A DNA stretch of 64,000 bases from Metaphire vulgaris (GCA_018105865.1 CM030834.1:20292219-20356218); one strand, 5' to 3'. Shown: positions 13,101 through 21,722, numbered from the stretch's first letter. Numbers and translations are program-made. Notes: generated from the sequence alone by a model not told the origin.

Positions 13101-16100
13101 TCCATTCTGATCTCCTTTCATTTCCAAGTCCTGATTACTTATCACTGGGAAACACTTTTCCAATCAATGGCTCTTATTAATATAAGCATTATAAGGTTTC
13201 AGCCTGAGACTCTCTTTACAACTTAACCACATTTTCAATCAAATTTTTTTTATAGATTTCTTGGTCTGGAATCAATGTCTGATTTCTCTACTTTATTAAC
13301 ACCCTTCACGTGCAAAACGCAATATTACGTTGTAGAGGAATTTTCAGAAAACGTGAGGAACGTAATATTATGTTATGTATAAGCAGCAACATCCCATCAC
13401 TGTTATGAACACATTATTATGTTTAGTGTTGTTTTCACAGTGATTCTGTATGTGGCATTACTGAATCATAAAATCTATTGAAAATTTTATCAAGAACTAG
13501 AAATAAGTGCAAAATTTATCTGTTATTTCAATCGTGTTTTTCTTCAAGCTTAAATAACTGTAGTGTATGAAAATAAATTTTTCCTGTGCTAAAAGGATTA
13601 AAGAGGTTTGTGGAAAAACAGGTATGAAATTATGACAGATGATGGTGGGTGGTCATAAACACTTTTGAAAAATTCATTCAACAAGAATTCTGGAACTTTA
13701 GACAACGTGGTTCCCTGATTTCCTTCGTTTCCACGTGAACAGCTACTGATGCTACCTTGAGAATTTCTTGACAGGTAGAAGCAGCTGGATTGAGTTTGCA
13801 AAATCATAGACAACAAGGTTGTAAAATAAATATCTTACATCACAATGAACAAGTTCCTTAAGACTGCAAAAACATCAGCATAAGAAACGCAGCACAAAAC
13901 TCAAAAGAACCAACAATCCGACTTAAAAGCAGTCCAAAGCTTTGCTCTATTAAGTCTCTTATGTCAAACTCTATGAGATATACTACCACCGGTACATCAA
14001 AATGTCATTACTAGGGTGCCTGTGCTGGAACCATGGAAATTCTCCAAATTTTCTGGGCAAAGAAGGCCAAGCATTCATCCAAACGGATGGCATTTGTTTT
14101 TGCTGGAAATTTATCAAGCATGGATTTGAACTAAAGATGAACACAAAACCCTTGAAACTTTGCAAATAGTTTAATCCCAACATCAGGGCTACCATCAAAT
14201 TCATCAATATAGGCGGCCATAATCTCAAATGAAATTATGTGTGAATTTTCAATAATAATTAATTGAGACAGAAATGACTCTCAGTTAATAGACTGTAACT
14301 GTTCCACTGCAACTTCTGCTTGCCTAACAGATGATGTTAAATTGTGGCAATTCCTGTGAAACTAACAATTACTGCAAGCATCAGCAATCTTTGGTATCTA
14401 TGAAAGTTAAGTCCACACAGACTGACTATGCATACGAAACCTGAAATCTTTGCCTTTAACAGCTTAACGGTAAAAGAAATCATAATTGATGACTGTATCG
14501 AAAGACCAACTCAAATCTCAGTCACAGGGGTTGAAATTATGGAAACCATTTGATCCATGAGCACACCCCCAGGCAAGACTGAAACTGATTAGCCACAAAA
14601 AGGGATAAGCTATCCAAAGAACTCATTAAATGTAACAACCACAACAGTGGGGATTATATAATACAGAGACCCCTGTCTAACTAAAAATTGGATATAATTA
14701 TGAGGGAACTGTTGATGCAGAACTGGATTCAGGACACATGGATCCAACTAGTCCCCCAGGCCAAAGTCTGCCCGACATCATGAAAAATATACAGCAGGCA
14801 AAAATGGCTCAACAAGAGCCAATACACACACACACACACACACACACACGCATGCACAAAACCACACCCAGCAGTTCATCATCCAAGCAACTCTGGCCTG
14901 TCCTTAAAGCAGAGAAACACCAAATGGGCAAACGGTGCAATCCATTTCTTAACAAGTCAGCCCGGTCATAACTCCACCAGCATCACACAAATGCTGCTGC
15001 TGCTGCTGCACTAGAATACCAGTAATCCATTTAGCAGTTACTTGATAATCAAATGAATGCTCATATAAGTGCGCACTTCAAACAGCATAAACAGTGCATA
15101 GCAGCGGAGAGGGCAACCGATATGCCCGAAAACTGGTGCTCTTGCAAATTAATTACGCTCAGCCTATTTCAGCGTCTTCACATAGTGCTCTCACCATTAC
15201 CAAGCACAGTAGTCTATCATATGCTAATATAACAAATGCAAGACTCCAGTGGAGCTAAGTACAGAAGCCAATTCAGTGATACCATTTCTAAGGTCTACCT
15301 GCTTTTATGCTGGACATCACAAGTCTCCATGCCTTACTCTGTTTGGAATGTGTTCTTAAATTGCTTAAATCTAAATACACCAAACAGATTCATTTACGTC
15401 AGCTGAAGAATTTTCAAAAGACAGGGTAAAGCTACTCCCATCCCAAATTTTCAACTTCCTCCAGTGTTGGGTTGGTGGGTGTTGGACAGCCAAACATCAA
15501 AAGGTTTATATCTAGGTGTGGGGTTGTGGTCATAGGGTTGTTAAACCATCCACCACAACCACTGCAAATCAAGCAGATTTTATTGCATTTGTAAGTCCAT
15601 CACCAAGCTCTGATTCACACAAAAGGCATTAAATCTGGTATTCAGTCTTCAGATGCAAAACCCTAATGTCAAAGGTCAAGAGTAACTAGAAATTTTAGGA
15701 TTTCTTAATGAGAAACTATAATATGAGATTTTTGGATACAGTACATCAAAAGTCACAACCAGGTCCAAGCAAAATATGATTATATACCAGTAATCTCCTA
15801 ATGACTTACTGGTACATACATAGGAAGAAAGCTTTTATTATTCAGGCAATGATGTGCACAATAATTCCTTAAATATTTAGGCAAATAAAGCAAAAATAAT
15901 GAATCCCATACCTACTGATCAAGAATAGCCTAAGTCAAAGGCTGCATATTTTACCTATTAGAGACATGTGTAGCATGCCAGCCAAGAGCATGAATACCTC
16001 GTCAATGCACATGGGAAAAGAGTCATTGAGAGTAACTGTTAGTCTACAGCAAAGCTTTTTAGTAAACATAAAATGGAATCAACCAATTTCTGAACTATCA

Positions 16101-19100
16101 ACAAAGGTCCAATTTCTGAACTGTAGATTGAAGAGAACTTTTTTCACTTCTCACTTTGCATTGTTAACCATGTCCTTGAGATTTGGATGCTTTACATAAA
16201 AACCAGCAAGATGAAAATTAACACAATCGCAGCAGCTGAGATGATTTTCACACAGTCCTACCAGTTAGCAGGATGCTCTTTAAATCAAGATTTCATTATT
16301 TCCATTAATGGTCTACTGTGAGAAAAATACATAGAATCTCCCAGGAATAAAATTCAGTCAGTCAGATATGTAATTTAATGTAATAAAATATTTGTATAGC
16401 CCTCTTCTGAATAATCACTCAGAAGCACTCACACAGCAAATTACTTTGTATTGTATCTCACAAGTGCCTTCTGTTTTGCTCCTAGAACACTGCTGCACTG
16501 TGTAATTACCTTATTTTCTATGAGTTCATTATAATTCTTTGATATTAAAATGCAACTATGGCCTGTAAAATGGTCACAAGAACCTGTTTTTTTTTCAAAA
16601 CAGAGAAGGTACACCAAGCAATTAATGATTAATTCAGTAAAATTTGATTTCACATTTCAAAACCAATGTGTAAATACAACTGGTCAGAGATTGCAATGGG
16701 TCAGTCAGAATTTTAATGCTGTTGCTGAAGTGGGACCAGCAGGCAAACCTCATCCAGACTTCCATCCAGGTCAGCAGGTTCAAGCCATAGTTTATGGCTG
16801 GACATGCCCTCCCTGGCACCAGTCCTACCTAAAGAGCAGTATGGGTAACTTCCCATGCATTAAGTTAGTACCTGAAAGGTACCAGTTTCCAATTGGCACC
16901 TGTGCCTGGCACCTGTGTCGAGGTAGCATGAAAGTACTGAGGCCAAACCAGAAGAAGAAAGGTTTCACTAGATTTTCTTTCTTTCACCTGGAGCACATCT
17001 GCACACCTGTGTGATGAAACTCATGACTGTGTGTCAAACTCATAACTCAGAACTGAGAGAACAAATCGATCACAATTTAGCCCCACCATACAGAATTCAA
17101 AGATCATATTACTATCATAAAAAGGCTGTGTCAAAGTAAGCTTTTTCTAATCTTGATTAACACTCAACCAATTCAAACTGAGACAAATACTCCAGATATA
17201 ACAACAGAACTTGTAAAAAAGACTCTGACAATATGTACCAAGAACACCGAAAGACCTTGCTCAACACTCTCTTGTGTAACAGCACCATAACATTTTGTCT
17301 GCTGATACCCCGATTTGAACATACAGTCCCCAACTCTGGGTGCTTCTATTTACTGACGAAAACCAGTTGGAAGGGCATGATGACAGATAACTGAACCAAT
17401 GCAAAAATAATTCCATAGTCTCCTTTTCACAAAACCCTCAAGAGTAACACACCATTATTCAGTCATTAAGATAACTGCAGGATTAAGAACCTTTAAATAA
17501 TTCACCAGAGTGCTTGCTACTGTGTGGCTTGATTTTAGCCACCTTGATTGAGTGCAGTGTTGGAGTTGTGAAATTTCAGCTGGGGGGAGGGAGGGTTGAG
17601 GGCTGAAATTCAATGAACTTTAATTCATTTAATCACTCTTCTGAATTTTTGCATATCTATAGCCTACTGTAGCACTAGTCTTTGCTTTAAAACCTGTAAT
17701 AGAAGAAACCAGCTCTCATAAGCGCCACCTTATGTCTTATCTCTCGACTGATTTTTTAGACATTTGACAGAGAATAGATTTCTGAAAGACTTTGCACAGT
17801 GTCGTTTCAAATGGCTCATTATTTTTCATGGCATTTCGAAAGCTCTAGAAAAAAATTGAGAGAGAATATATTGACAATTCTAGTACGGTTTGACACAACA
17901 AAGATGGGGACACAAGAATATGTGGTTTTAATTCGTTTCATCACTCTTCTGAATTTTTGCATATCTATAGTAGCTGTAGCACTAGTCTTCGCTTTGTCCA
18001 ATTTCAAACAGGGTATGAATTTTATAATATTTTTGTGGTCTATAAAACCTGTAATAGAAGAAACCAGCTCTCTTAAGTGCCATCTTATCTCTCGAGTGAT
18101 TTTTTGACATTTGACAGAGAATAGATTTCTGAAAGACTTTTATAGTGTCGTTTCAAATGGCTCATTATTTTTCGTGGCATTTAGAAAGTTCAAGAAAAAA
18201 ACTGAGACAGAATATATTGGCAATTCTAGTACGGTTTAACACAACAAAGATGGGGACACAAGAATATGTGGTTTTAATCATGGGGGAGCAACAGGGTGGG
18301 CCAGGTGGGCCATGGCCCACCCAATATTTAGGCCCGATGGGCCAGAATTACAATGTTTTGTGGAACTAATAACCCCAAATCCTCAATATATTGGCATTTA
18401 ATATTGCCATATATAATTGAGATGTCACAGCTGTGGAAGACCATTCAAAATTATTATATTTAAATAACCATGCAACTGTGTTTTTTCAATGATCGATTGA
18501 TCGTAATGGCAAGAATTTCTCGCTGTGCTGTCTTGACTCTCAAATATTGGCCATGTTGGCCCACCCAATATTTGGCTTGTGGTGCCCTCCATGTGAATGA
18601 CAGAGACTGCATGTACCCGACATGTGATTTTTGTGAGGGTATCAAAGTTAGCTGGAGGAGTTCACCTCCCCCCGCCTTGGCAACTCAAACACCGATTGAG
18701 TGGTTCCAGAAGCTCAGGACACTTGAACCTATTCCAAACTGGCAAACTACCGGTATATGCACACCAGGTACAATGGTATAAACTTGGATATAGATATCAC
18801 AGTGAAACCACAGACATTTTGCAGATGCCGTATGTTGCTGATCTGGTGCAATGGATTGCATCAGATTTTCTGGCAGCAATGGATTAAACAATTTGACTCT
18901 GGTTAAGATTCAAAAAGCCTGTTGCAGAATGGCCAAGATACATCATTCAAAGCACAATATTGCCTTTGCTTAATTCGTGGGTGGCCAATCTTTTGTTACA
19001 AGGGGCCATTATAAATTTTGGTCAACATGCATGTGAAAGGCCACGTGTTTTTGCTGCCATTTGTGCATTGTTTTCAACTGCAGTCACGTAATGGTAGTAA

Positions 19101-19975
19101 CTGGTAACAATTACAATTACACAGCAGTGTAAATTAAATTTACTATTTACTAAATTAAGCACAGAAAATAAGTCTTATTCATGGCTGAATATTGTATTCA
19201 TAAATAGGACCAATAAAATTTATTTAGAATGATGCCCTGTGGGCCGCCAAATAGTAGCTGGCGGGCCACATGCCATCCCTAGCTTAATTGATCACAGCTA
19301 ACACTAAGTTTCTTATGCTTCTGCTTCTAAGAATGACCTACAATGATTGGATGCCAGTCACTGACTCCATGCTTGATAAGCAATATAATCCAGGCAATAA
19401 CACAATTAACTCAGTCAATCTTATCATAGGAATGACTCAAGTAGACCTAATTAACACTTCTTACTCACTCAAATACTCAGAATGCAGAAATGGTATCTGG
19501 TTTAATATACAATCTGGTTTCTACAACACTGTCTTAATTTCATTTCAAGAGATTAGATAAGACATGGGTGACCTGGAATACTGAACGTTTACCTTATTCC
19601 AGACTAGGCCTATAGGCTGATCTCTAGAATGGCCCGGTCTTTTGCGGATGGATTTGAAGTACCATCTATTGATACCCTTGGGTATTAGAAATAATGCTAT
19701 AGAAGTGTATAATAATTAATTATTTATTAGTGTTGGTGTTGGGCTGATGGCGATAGTGGTAGTAGTAGAACAACACCGGTATTACATTATTATTTATAAG
19801 TCAAGCGAGCCCTGATCTTTATTTTCCTATGATCATCTTAAACATGATTGATCCAATCATCCGTTCGAACGATCAAGGCTTAACTTCTGTTACTTACGTT
19901 TAACATGAACTGGAAACGGAGCAGAACACATAATACACTGAAGCGCCATAGTCCGTTCATAACAGCCTCCATCAT
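1..19975 (-). CDS. PPN: Papilin/lacunin-like secreted matrix glycoprotein gene (19 exons, 3' end outside window)
   Basis: Coding exons join in phase with GT-AG borders: 19975-19898, 12978-12821, 12240-12174, 11597-11495, 10506-10376, 9135-9012, 8355-8275, 7343-7180, 6816-6650, 5592-5412, 4877-4698, 4286-4110, 3700-3559, 3402-3159, 2754-2470, 1818-1315, 1117-941, 730-554 and 158-1. Their sum is 3,298 bp, or 1,099 codons once one surplus base in exon 14 is set aside. Domain order is signal peptide, TSP1, ADAMTS cysteine-rich and spacer, four TSP1, nine Cys-rich cassettes, three Kunitz. This order is the hallmark of papilin and insect lacunin, secreted basement-membrane proteins related to ADAMTS but without a metalloprotease. 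The metalloprotease and disintegrin domains are absent here too. Later exons (more Kunitz, Ig, PLAC) would lie left of the window. The start codon was chosen because it opens a hydrophobic leader that splices in phase 0 to the TSP1 exon. Confidence 0.9.
554..730 (-). CDS. PPN: Papilin exon 18: Kunitz domain 2
   Basis: A 177-bp exon, phase 1 to 1, the same length as exon 17. It carries six cysteines, core TYGGCGGNNNRF and Arg at the P1 position (GRCRAS), consistent with a trypsin-like protease target. Confidence 0.93.
941..1117 (-). CDS. PPN: Papilin exon 17: Kunitz domain 1
   Basis: A 177-bp exon, phase 1 to 1, with all six Kunitz cysteines and a WFGGCDGESNRF core. The residue after the second Cys (the P1 position) is Thr, so trypsin-type inhibition is not expected from this domain. 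Confidence 0.92.
1315..1818 (-). CDS. PPN: Papilin exon 16: five tandem Cys-rich cassettes (5-9)
   Basis: A 504-bp exon, phase 1 to 1, with five consecutive cassettes of about 33 residues: C-x4-Y/FGCC-x-DG-x3-A-x-G-x5-GC. The exon is free of introns, unlike the paired cassettes upstream, which suggests local tandem expansion. The exact donor (GTGGGC at 1314) was set by phase. Confidence 0.88.
2470..2754 (-). CDS. PPN: Papilin exon 15: Cys-rich cassettes 3-4
   Basis: A 285-bp exon, phase 1 to 1. It holds two cassettes with EFGCCADGLTAARG and LHGCCPDGLTPALG cores. A leader containing two further cysteines comes before them, and an Arg/Asn-rich tail ends at a GTTTGT donor chosen because it alone keeps phase 1. 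Confidence 0.85.
3159..3402 (-). CDS. PPN: Papilin exon 14: Cys-rich cassettes 1-2, with a one-base frameshift
   Basis: Phase 1 borders require a length divisible by three, but the exon is 244 bp. Cassette 1 (QFGCCPDGLTSAEGPGFKGC) reads in one frame and cassette 2 (EFGCCPDGATAALSSDYRGC) in the next. The surplus base lies between about 3266 and 3274, beside the first Cys of cassette 2. If real, it would truncate the protein before the remaining cassettes and the Kunitz domains. An assembly error is as likely, given many similar indels in the retroelements of this window. Confidence 0.85.
3559..3700 (-). CDS. PPN: Papilin exon 13: TSP1-5
   Basis: A 142-bp exon, phase 0 to 1. It encodes CSMPCDGGQKQRLVLC through CNQHACSD and completes the last TSP1 before the cassette region. 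It changes the exon phase to 1, which every later exon in the window uses. Confidence 0.9.
4110..4286 (-). CDS. PPN: Papilin exon 12: TSP1-4
   Basis: A 177-bp exon, phase 0 to 0, with CSPGCGKGIQKRSVFC as the repeat core. It ends ALWYTGPFGN, the start of TSP1-5, at a GTAAGA donor. Confidence 0.9.
4398..4515 (+). repeat. tRNA-derived SINE in papilin intron 11
   Basis: An A-box-like GGCAGAGTGG and a good B box GGGTTCAAGCCCC sit about 35 bp apart, followed by a non-tRNA body. It resembles the repeat at 7838-8085 in the GGAAG..GCAGAGTG head. It is not a functional tRNA, as there is no cloverleaf acceptor pairing. Confidence 0.6.
4698..4877 (-). CDS. PPN: Papilin exon 11: TSP1-3 (degenerate CSxxCG core)
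   Basis: A 180-bp exon, phase 0 to 0. It begins CRNLCVTETERREVIC, so the usual CSxxCGxG is replaced by CRNLCVTE, and it ends with WHASQWTA of the next repeat. The remaining cysteines (CDS, RSC, ASC) are kept, so the fold is probably intact. Confidence 0.85.
4999..5240. repeat. Two inverted LINE-like 3' tails with (ATTC)n and (GATA)n
   Basis: A sequence ending in AATAATAAAC followed by (CATT)n at 5113-5140 looks like a CR1/L2-type LINE 3' end. A second copy of the last 15 bases, TTGGAAATAATAAAC at 5097-5111, lies inverted at 5176-5190. The two flank (TTCA)n and (GATA)n tracts. The LINE assignment is inferred from the tail only. Confidence 0.4.
5412..5592 (-). CDS. PPN: Papilin exon 10: TSP1-2
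   Basis: A 181-bp exon, phase 2 to 0. It starts WSVTECSSLCGNGSRE and ends with the Trp-rich beginning of the next repeat (WITSEW), with a GTAAGA donor. From here each exon runs from the CxxxC of one TSP1 to the Trp pair of the next. Confidence 0.9.
6650..6816 (-). CDS. PPN: Papilin exon 9: end of spacer domain
   Basis: A 167-bp exon, phase 0 to 2. It encodes ILRQQGNSSTVKYEFFVP, the last spacer strand with the Y-F-VP motif, then a hydrophilic linker of about 35 residues. The donor is GTGAGT, and the split Lys codon completes AKW at the start of TSP1-2. Confidence 0.87.
7180..7343 (-). CDS. PPN: Papilin exon 8: spacer domain
   Basis: A 164-bp exon, phase 1 to 0. It carries ARNQHGVYFLNGELTI, matching the spacer beta-strand pattern, and ends PVHVE at a GTCTTC donor. 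The donor is weaker than the others in this gene but is required by phase. Confidence 0.85.
7838..8085 (+). repeat. tRNA-derived SINE in papilin intron 7
   Basis: TTAGCAGAGTGATAA (A-box-like) and GGGTTCAATATCC (B-box-like) are followed by a body of about 170 bp. It ends in a pyrimidine-rich CCTACCTTTACCTTTAAC tail. The head matches the SINE at 4398. Confidence 0.6.
8187..8201. repeat. (GT)n microsatellite
   Basis: Short GT run in intron 7; nothing else is recognised around it. Confidence 0.7.
8275..8355 (-). CDS. PPN: Papilin exon 7: spacer domain
   Basis: An 81-bp exon, phase 1 to 1. It encodes GYNELIQIPEGATSITIEE, the start of the beta-rich ADAMTS spacer-1 fold. Splicing joins GK/T-rich exon 6 to this exon through a Gly codon. 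Confidence 0.9.
9012..9135 (-). CDS. PPN: Papilin exon 6: end of cysteine-rich region, start of spacer
   Basis: A 124-bp exon, phase 0 to 1. It encodes VGCDKKLGS, then DNCMVCGGNNNTC, the VGCD..LGS....D.C.VCGG.N.TC signature that closes the cysteine-rich module. Confidence 0.92.
10030..10221. repeat. Duplicated (AAT)n microsatellite with 38-bp flank
   Basis: Two (AAT)n arrays (about 10030-10075 and 10108-10187) are each followed by the same segment beginning ATGTGCTCTTGT and ending CTGCTAATCAAA (10073-10110 and 10185-10221, two mismatches). This is a tandem duplication of array plus flank in papilin intron 5. Confidence 0.85.
10376..10506 (-). CDS. PPN: Papilin exon 5: ADAMTS cysteine-rich region
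   Basis: A 131-bp exon entering and leaving in compatible phases (1 to 0). It shows the family signature CSLYCQAKG..FYY, then VLDGTPCE and CVDGVCE, typical of the ADAMTS/papilin cysteine-rich module. Confidence 0.92.
10935..11230 (-). mobile_element. LINE reverse-transcriptase C-terminal remnant
   Basis: The minus strand encodes RLTKRLMLRVMEGESIRGRP, then WIDNIKEW, the common end of non-LTR retrotransposon ORF2 proteins. A (GAAT)n tail at 10930-10985 marks the 3' end. It is 5'-truncated and lies in papilin intron 4. Confidence 0.65.
11495..11597 (-). CDS. PPN: Papilin exon 4: start of ADAMTS-type cysteine-rich region
   Basis: A 103-bp exon entering in phase 0 and leaving in phase 1. It starts DCPPGSKDFRAVQCEHYN, the conserved end of TSP1-1 followed by the CxxYN..PF...Y.WVPY motif of the ADAMTS/papilin cysteine-rich module. 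Confidence 0.9.
12174..12240 (-). CDS. PPN: Papilin exon 3: second half of TSP1-1
   Basis: This is a 67-bp exon flanked by TTTCAG and a CAG/GT donor, entering in phase 2 and leaving in phase 0. It encodes TGPDGQLFCIGSAREYISCN plus two residues, with the CxG and SCNTQ features that end the TSP1 repeat of papilins and ADAMTSL proteins. It was found by phase and motif matching, since it is too short to stand out as an ORF. Confidence 0.85.
12821..12978 (-). CDS. PPN: Papilin exon 2: mature N-terminus and first half of TSP1-1
   Basis: The exon is 158 bp, enters in phase 0 and leaves in phase 2 at a GTAAGT donor. It carries the WGEW motif, a C-mannosylation-type WxxW, followed by CSRTCGAG. The latter fits the O-fucosylation consensus CxxS/TCxxG of TSP1 repeats. 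The first TSP1 is split over exons 2-4. Confidence 0.9.
13300..13597. mobile_element. Candidate piggyBac-like MITE (298 bp, TTAA flanks)
   Basis: The interval is flanked by TTAA at 13296-13299 and 13598-13601. Its ends (CACCCTTCACGTGC and, inverted, TCCTTTTAGCAC) are loosely similar CCYT-type termini. An internal perfect 11-bp inverted repeat AATATTACGTT lies at 13321-13331 and 13359-13369. There is no coding capacity. The terminal repeats are poor, so this is tentative. Confidence 0.35.
14825..14850. repeat. (CA)n microsatellite
   Basis: About 12 CA dinucleotides in papilin intron 1. Confidence 0.9.
14994..15011. repeat. (CTG)n microsatellite
   Basis: About six CTG triplets in papilin intron 1. 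Confidence 0.85.
17618..18278. repeat. Tandem direct duplication, units of about 310 and 348 bp
   Basis: Unit 1 (about 17618-17930) and unit 2 (17931-18278) align end to end. Shared landmarks include ATCACTCTTCTGAATTTTTG, CCTGTAATAGAAGAAACCAG and ACAAAGATGGGGACACAAGA. Unit 2 has about 40 bp absent from unit 1 after CTTCGCTTTG. No coding function is evident. Confidence 0.85.
18304..18574. repeat. Palindromic GC-rich pair, possible DNA-transposon remnant
   Basis: A perfect 18-bp palindrome GGTGGGCCATGGCCCACC lies at 18304-18321. The 17-mer TGGCCCACCCAATATTT occurs at 18313 and again at 18557. The second copy is part of a 10-bp inverted repeat (CAAATATTGG at 18541, CCAATATTTG at 18565). Confidence 0.6.
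19898..19975 (-). CDS. PPN: Papilin exon 1: start codon and signal peptide
   Basis: This exon has 26 codons, beginning with two adjacent ATGs (19975 and 19972). A hydrophobic stretch around Leu-Trp-Arg-Phe-Ser-Val-Leu-Cys-Val-Leu-Leu has signal-peptide character. It ends at a strong GTAAGT donor in phase 0, matching the phase-0 start of the next exon 6.9 kb downstream. Only 38 bp separate the first ATG from the end of a retrotransposon LTR (20014), so little or no native 5' UTR or promoter remains adjacent. A second, non-coding first exon elsewhere cannot be excluded. Confidence 0.7.
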
Positions 19976-20155
19976 GTTGTTTAGATTCTGCCGCCTGATT
20001 ATATAGCGCATATTGTTGCGAAATCCGCTAATTGACCCCTGATGAAAGGTTAAGGACAAAGAGGGAAATCGTGCGTTAAACTTGGGCCCCCGTCCCGATC
20101 TGAGACAGCCCGTGCTTGTGAAAGACAGAACGACCTTTTAATTTAAGAACTTAAC

Positions 20156-20161
20156 TTTATT
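20156..20161 (-). terminator. Poly(A) signal of LTR A
   Basis: AATAAA on the minus strand in TTTATAATAAAGTTAAG, conserved in all copies. It lies about 140 bp before the LTR end and would normally end transcripts before they reach papilin exon 1. Confidence 0.55.
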
Positions 20162-20520
20162 ATAAACATAACAATAAGAAGGTCATTTACTGGCGAACTT
20201 AATCAAGAACACGACTTTCAACGATTATGCAAGTAACCTTGGCGAAGGACAAATACAAATGATCATGAGTGATCACGGAGGACAAGGAGGCAACGTCAGG
20301 TAAGGCAATCGACAAAACAAAGACTTAACTCTATATCAGTCAACATTCAAATAACAACACATTAGAGTGTTCGATATTGGAGGAGGCATTTGAAGGTTAA
20401 CATAACTAACACTGGAATAATGCATCGCTAGTCAGTACGACATCCACTGTGAACGATTAATCAGAGGTTAAATTTATGAGTGTGACCTTCGAGTAATCAA
20501 CTTCAAGTCGAAGTTAATAT

Positions 20521-21190
20521 CGAATGACGACGAAGAACAGAAATCTAAGAAATGCAACCTTAATTCTTTACGTCTTATTCTAGAGGTCGAATACAAGTGT
20601 CAATAACAGGTTTAACCTTCAACTACAGAACGAGCATCCAGAGGTCGCAACAGACTTACAAGCTATTCAAATCGAGGTCGAGTACGTCTTTGACCGGCAA
20701 CAGATATGTTGCGACCTTTCTACGATGACCTTTAAGCACTAAACAATGATATCGAATGAAGAACAGAAACCTAAGAAATGTAACCTTGAATCTCCACGTC
20801 TTATTCTAGAGGTCGAATACAAGTGTCAATAACAGGTTTAACCTTCAACTACAGAACGAGCATCCAGAGGTCGCAACAGACTTACAAGCTATTCAAATCG
20901 AGGTCGAGTACGTCTTTGACCGGCAACAGATATGTTGCGACCTTTCTACGATGACCTTTAAGCACTAAACAATGATATCGAATGAAGAACAGAAACCTAA
21001 GAAATGTAACCTTGAATCTCCACGTCTTATTCTAAAGGTCAATAACAAGTGTCAATAACGAGTTTAACCTTCAACTACAGAACGAGCGTCCAGAGGTCGC
21101 AACAGGCTTATAAGCTATTCAAATCGAGGTCGAGAACGTCTTTGACCTGCAACAGATGTTATGACTTTTCTACAATGACCTTTAAGCAGC
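20521..21190 (-). repeat. LTR subrepeat of about 226 bp, three tandem copies
   Basis: Copies start at 20521, 20753 and 20979. Each contains GAACAGAAA, ATTCTA(A/G)AGGTC, CTACAGAACGAGC and CTATTCAAATCGAGGTCGAG. LTR B has two copies (24229 and 24461). The unit is rich in GACCT/AGGTC words. Confidence 0.9.
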
Positions 21191-21312
21191 AATTAATAAG
21201 CAATACATAAAGATTTAGAGAACAATGTCATGACCTTTAAATATTTGACCTAACGCAAAACAAGAGTTTTACGGCGACTACCTGTCACAAGTATTGACCG
21301 AAGTCAGTGAGT

Positions 21313-21722
21313 GTCCTCGCAAGGACACAGAAGAGCCGCAGCTGTGTAATGTATGCTGAATGGGTGACCTCGCAAGGGCACCGAGAGGCCGCAGCCGTGT
21401 ATGTATGCTGAATGAGTGACCTCGCAAGGGCACAGAGTAGCCGCAGCTGTGTATGTATGCTGAATGGGTGACCTCGCAAAGGACACCGAGAGGCCGCAGC
21501 CGTGTATGTATGCTGAATGGGTGACCTCGCAAGGACACCGAGAGGCCGCAGCCGTGTATGTATGCTGAATGAGTGACCTCGCAAAAGGGCACAGAGTAGC
21601 CGCAGCTGTGTATGTATGCTGAATGGGTGACCTCGCAAAAGGACACCGAGAGGCCGCAGCCGTGTATGTATGCTGAATGGGTGACCTCGCAAGGACACCG
21701 AGAGGCCGCAGCCGTGTATGTA
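21313..21722 (-). repeat. 52-bp minisatellite in LTR A (about 8 units)
   Basis: The units alternate between two subtypes (CACCGAGAGG and CACAGAGTAG), each including GTATGCTGAAT and a GTGACCTCGC segment with an AGGTCA half-site on the minus strand. The minus strand is open in all three frames across the array because the unit lacks stops and 52 is not a multiple of three. Confidence 0.95.

Larger units (their letters stand above)
12979..19897 (-). other. Papilin intron 1 (6.9 kb)
   Basis: No exon of another gene was recognised. It holds the MITE candidate at 13300, (CA)n at 14825-14850, (CTG)n at 14994-15011, a tandem duplication at 17618-18278, palindromic sequence at 18304-18574, and otherwise AT-rich DNA. 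Large first introns commonly hold enhancers, but none can be named from sequence. Confidence 0.7.

Noticed and set aside
16550..17014. 154-codon plus-strand ORF in papilin intron 1
   Set aside because: No recognisable domain and a low-complexity start; likely chance, perhaps in an old repeat.
18985..19285. hAT-like ends (GGGTGGCCAATC and GCGGGCCACATGCC)
   Set aside because: Terminal inverted repeats do not align well and no 8-bp target duplication was found.
19998..20005. TATATAAT just upstream of the papilin ATG
   Set aside because: It lies 23 bp from the ATG, too close to place a normal transcription start before the start codon; probably chance AT-rich sequence.
21313..21722. CRISPR-like regular repeats
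   Set aside because: Units are contiguous without unique spacers, inside a eukaryotic LTR.
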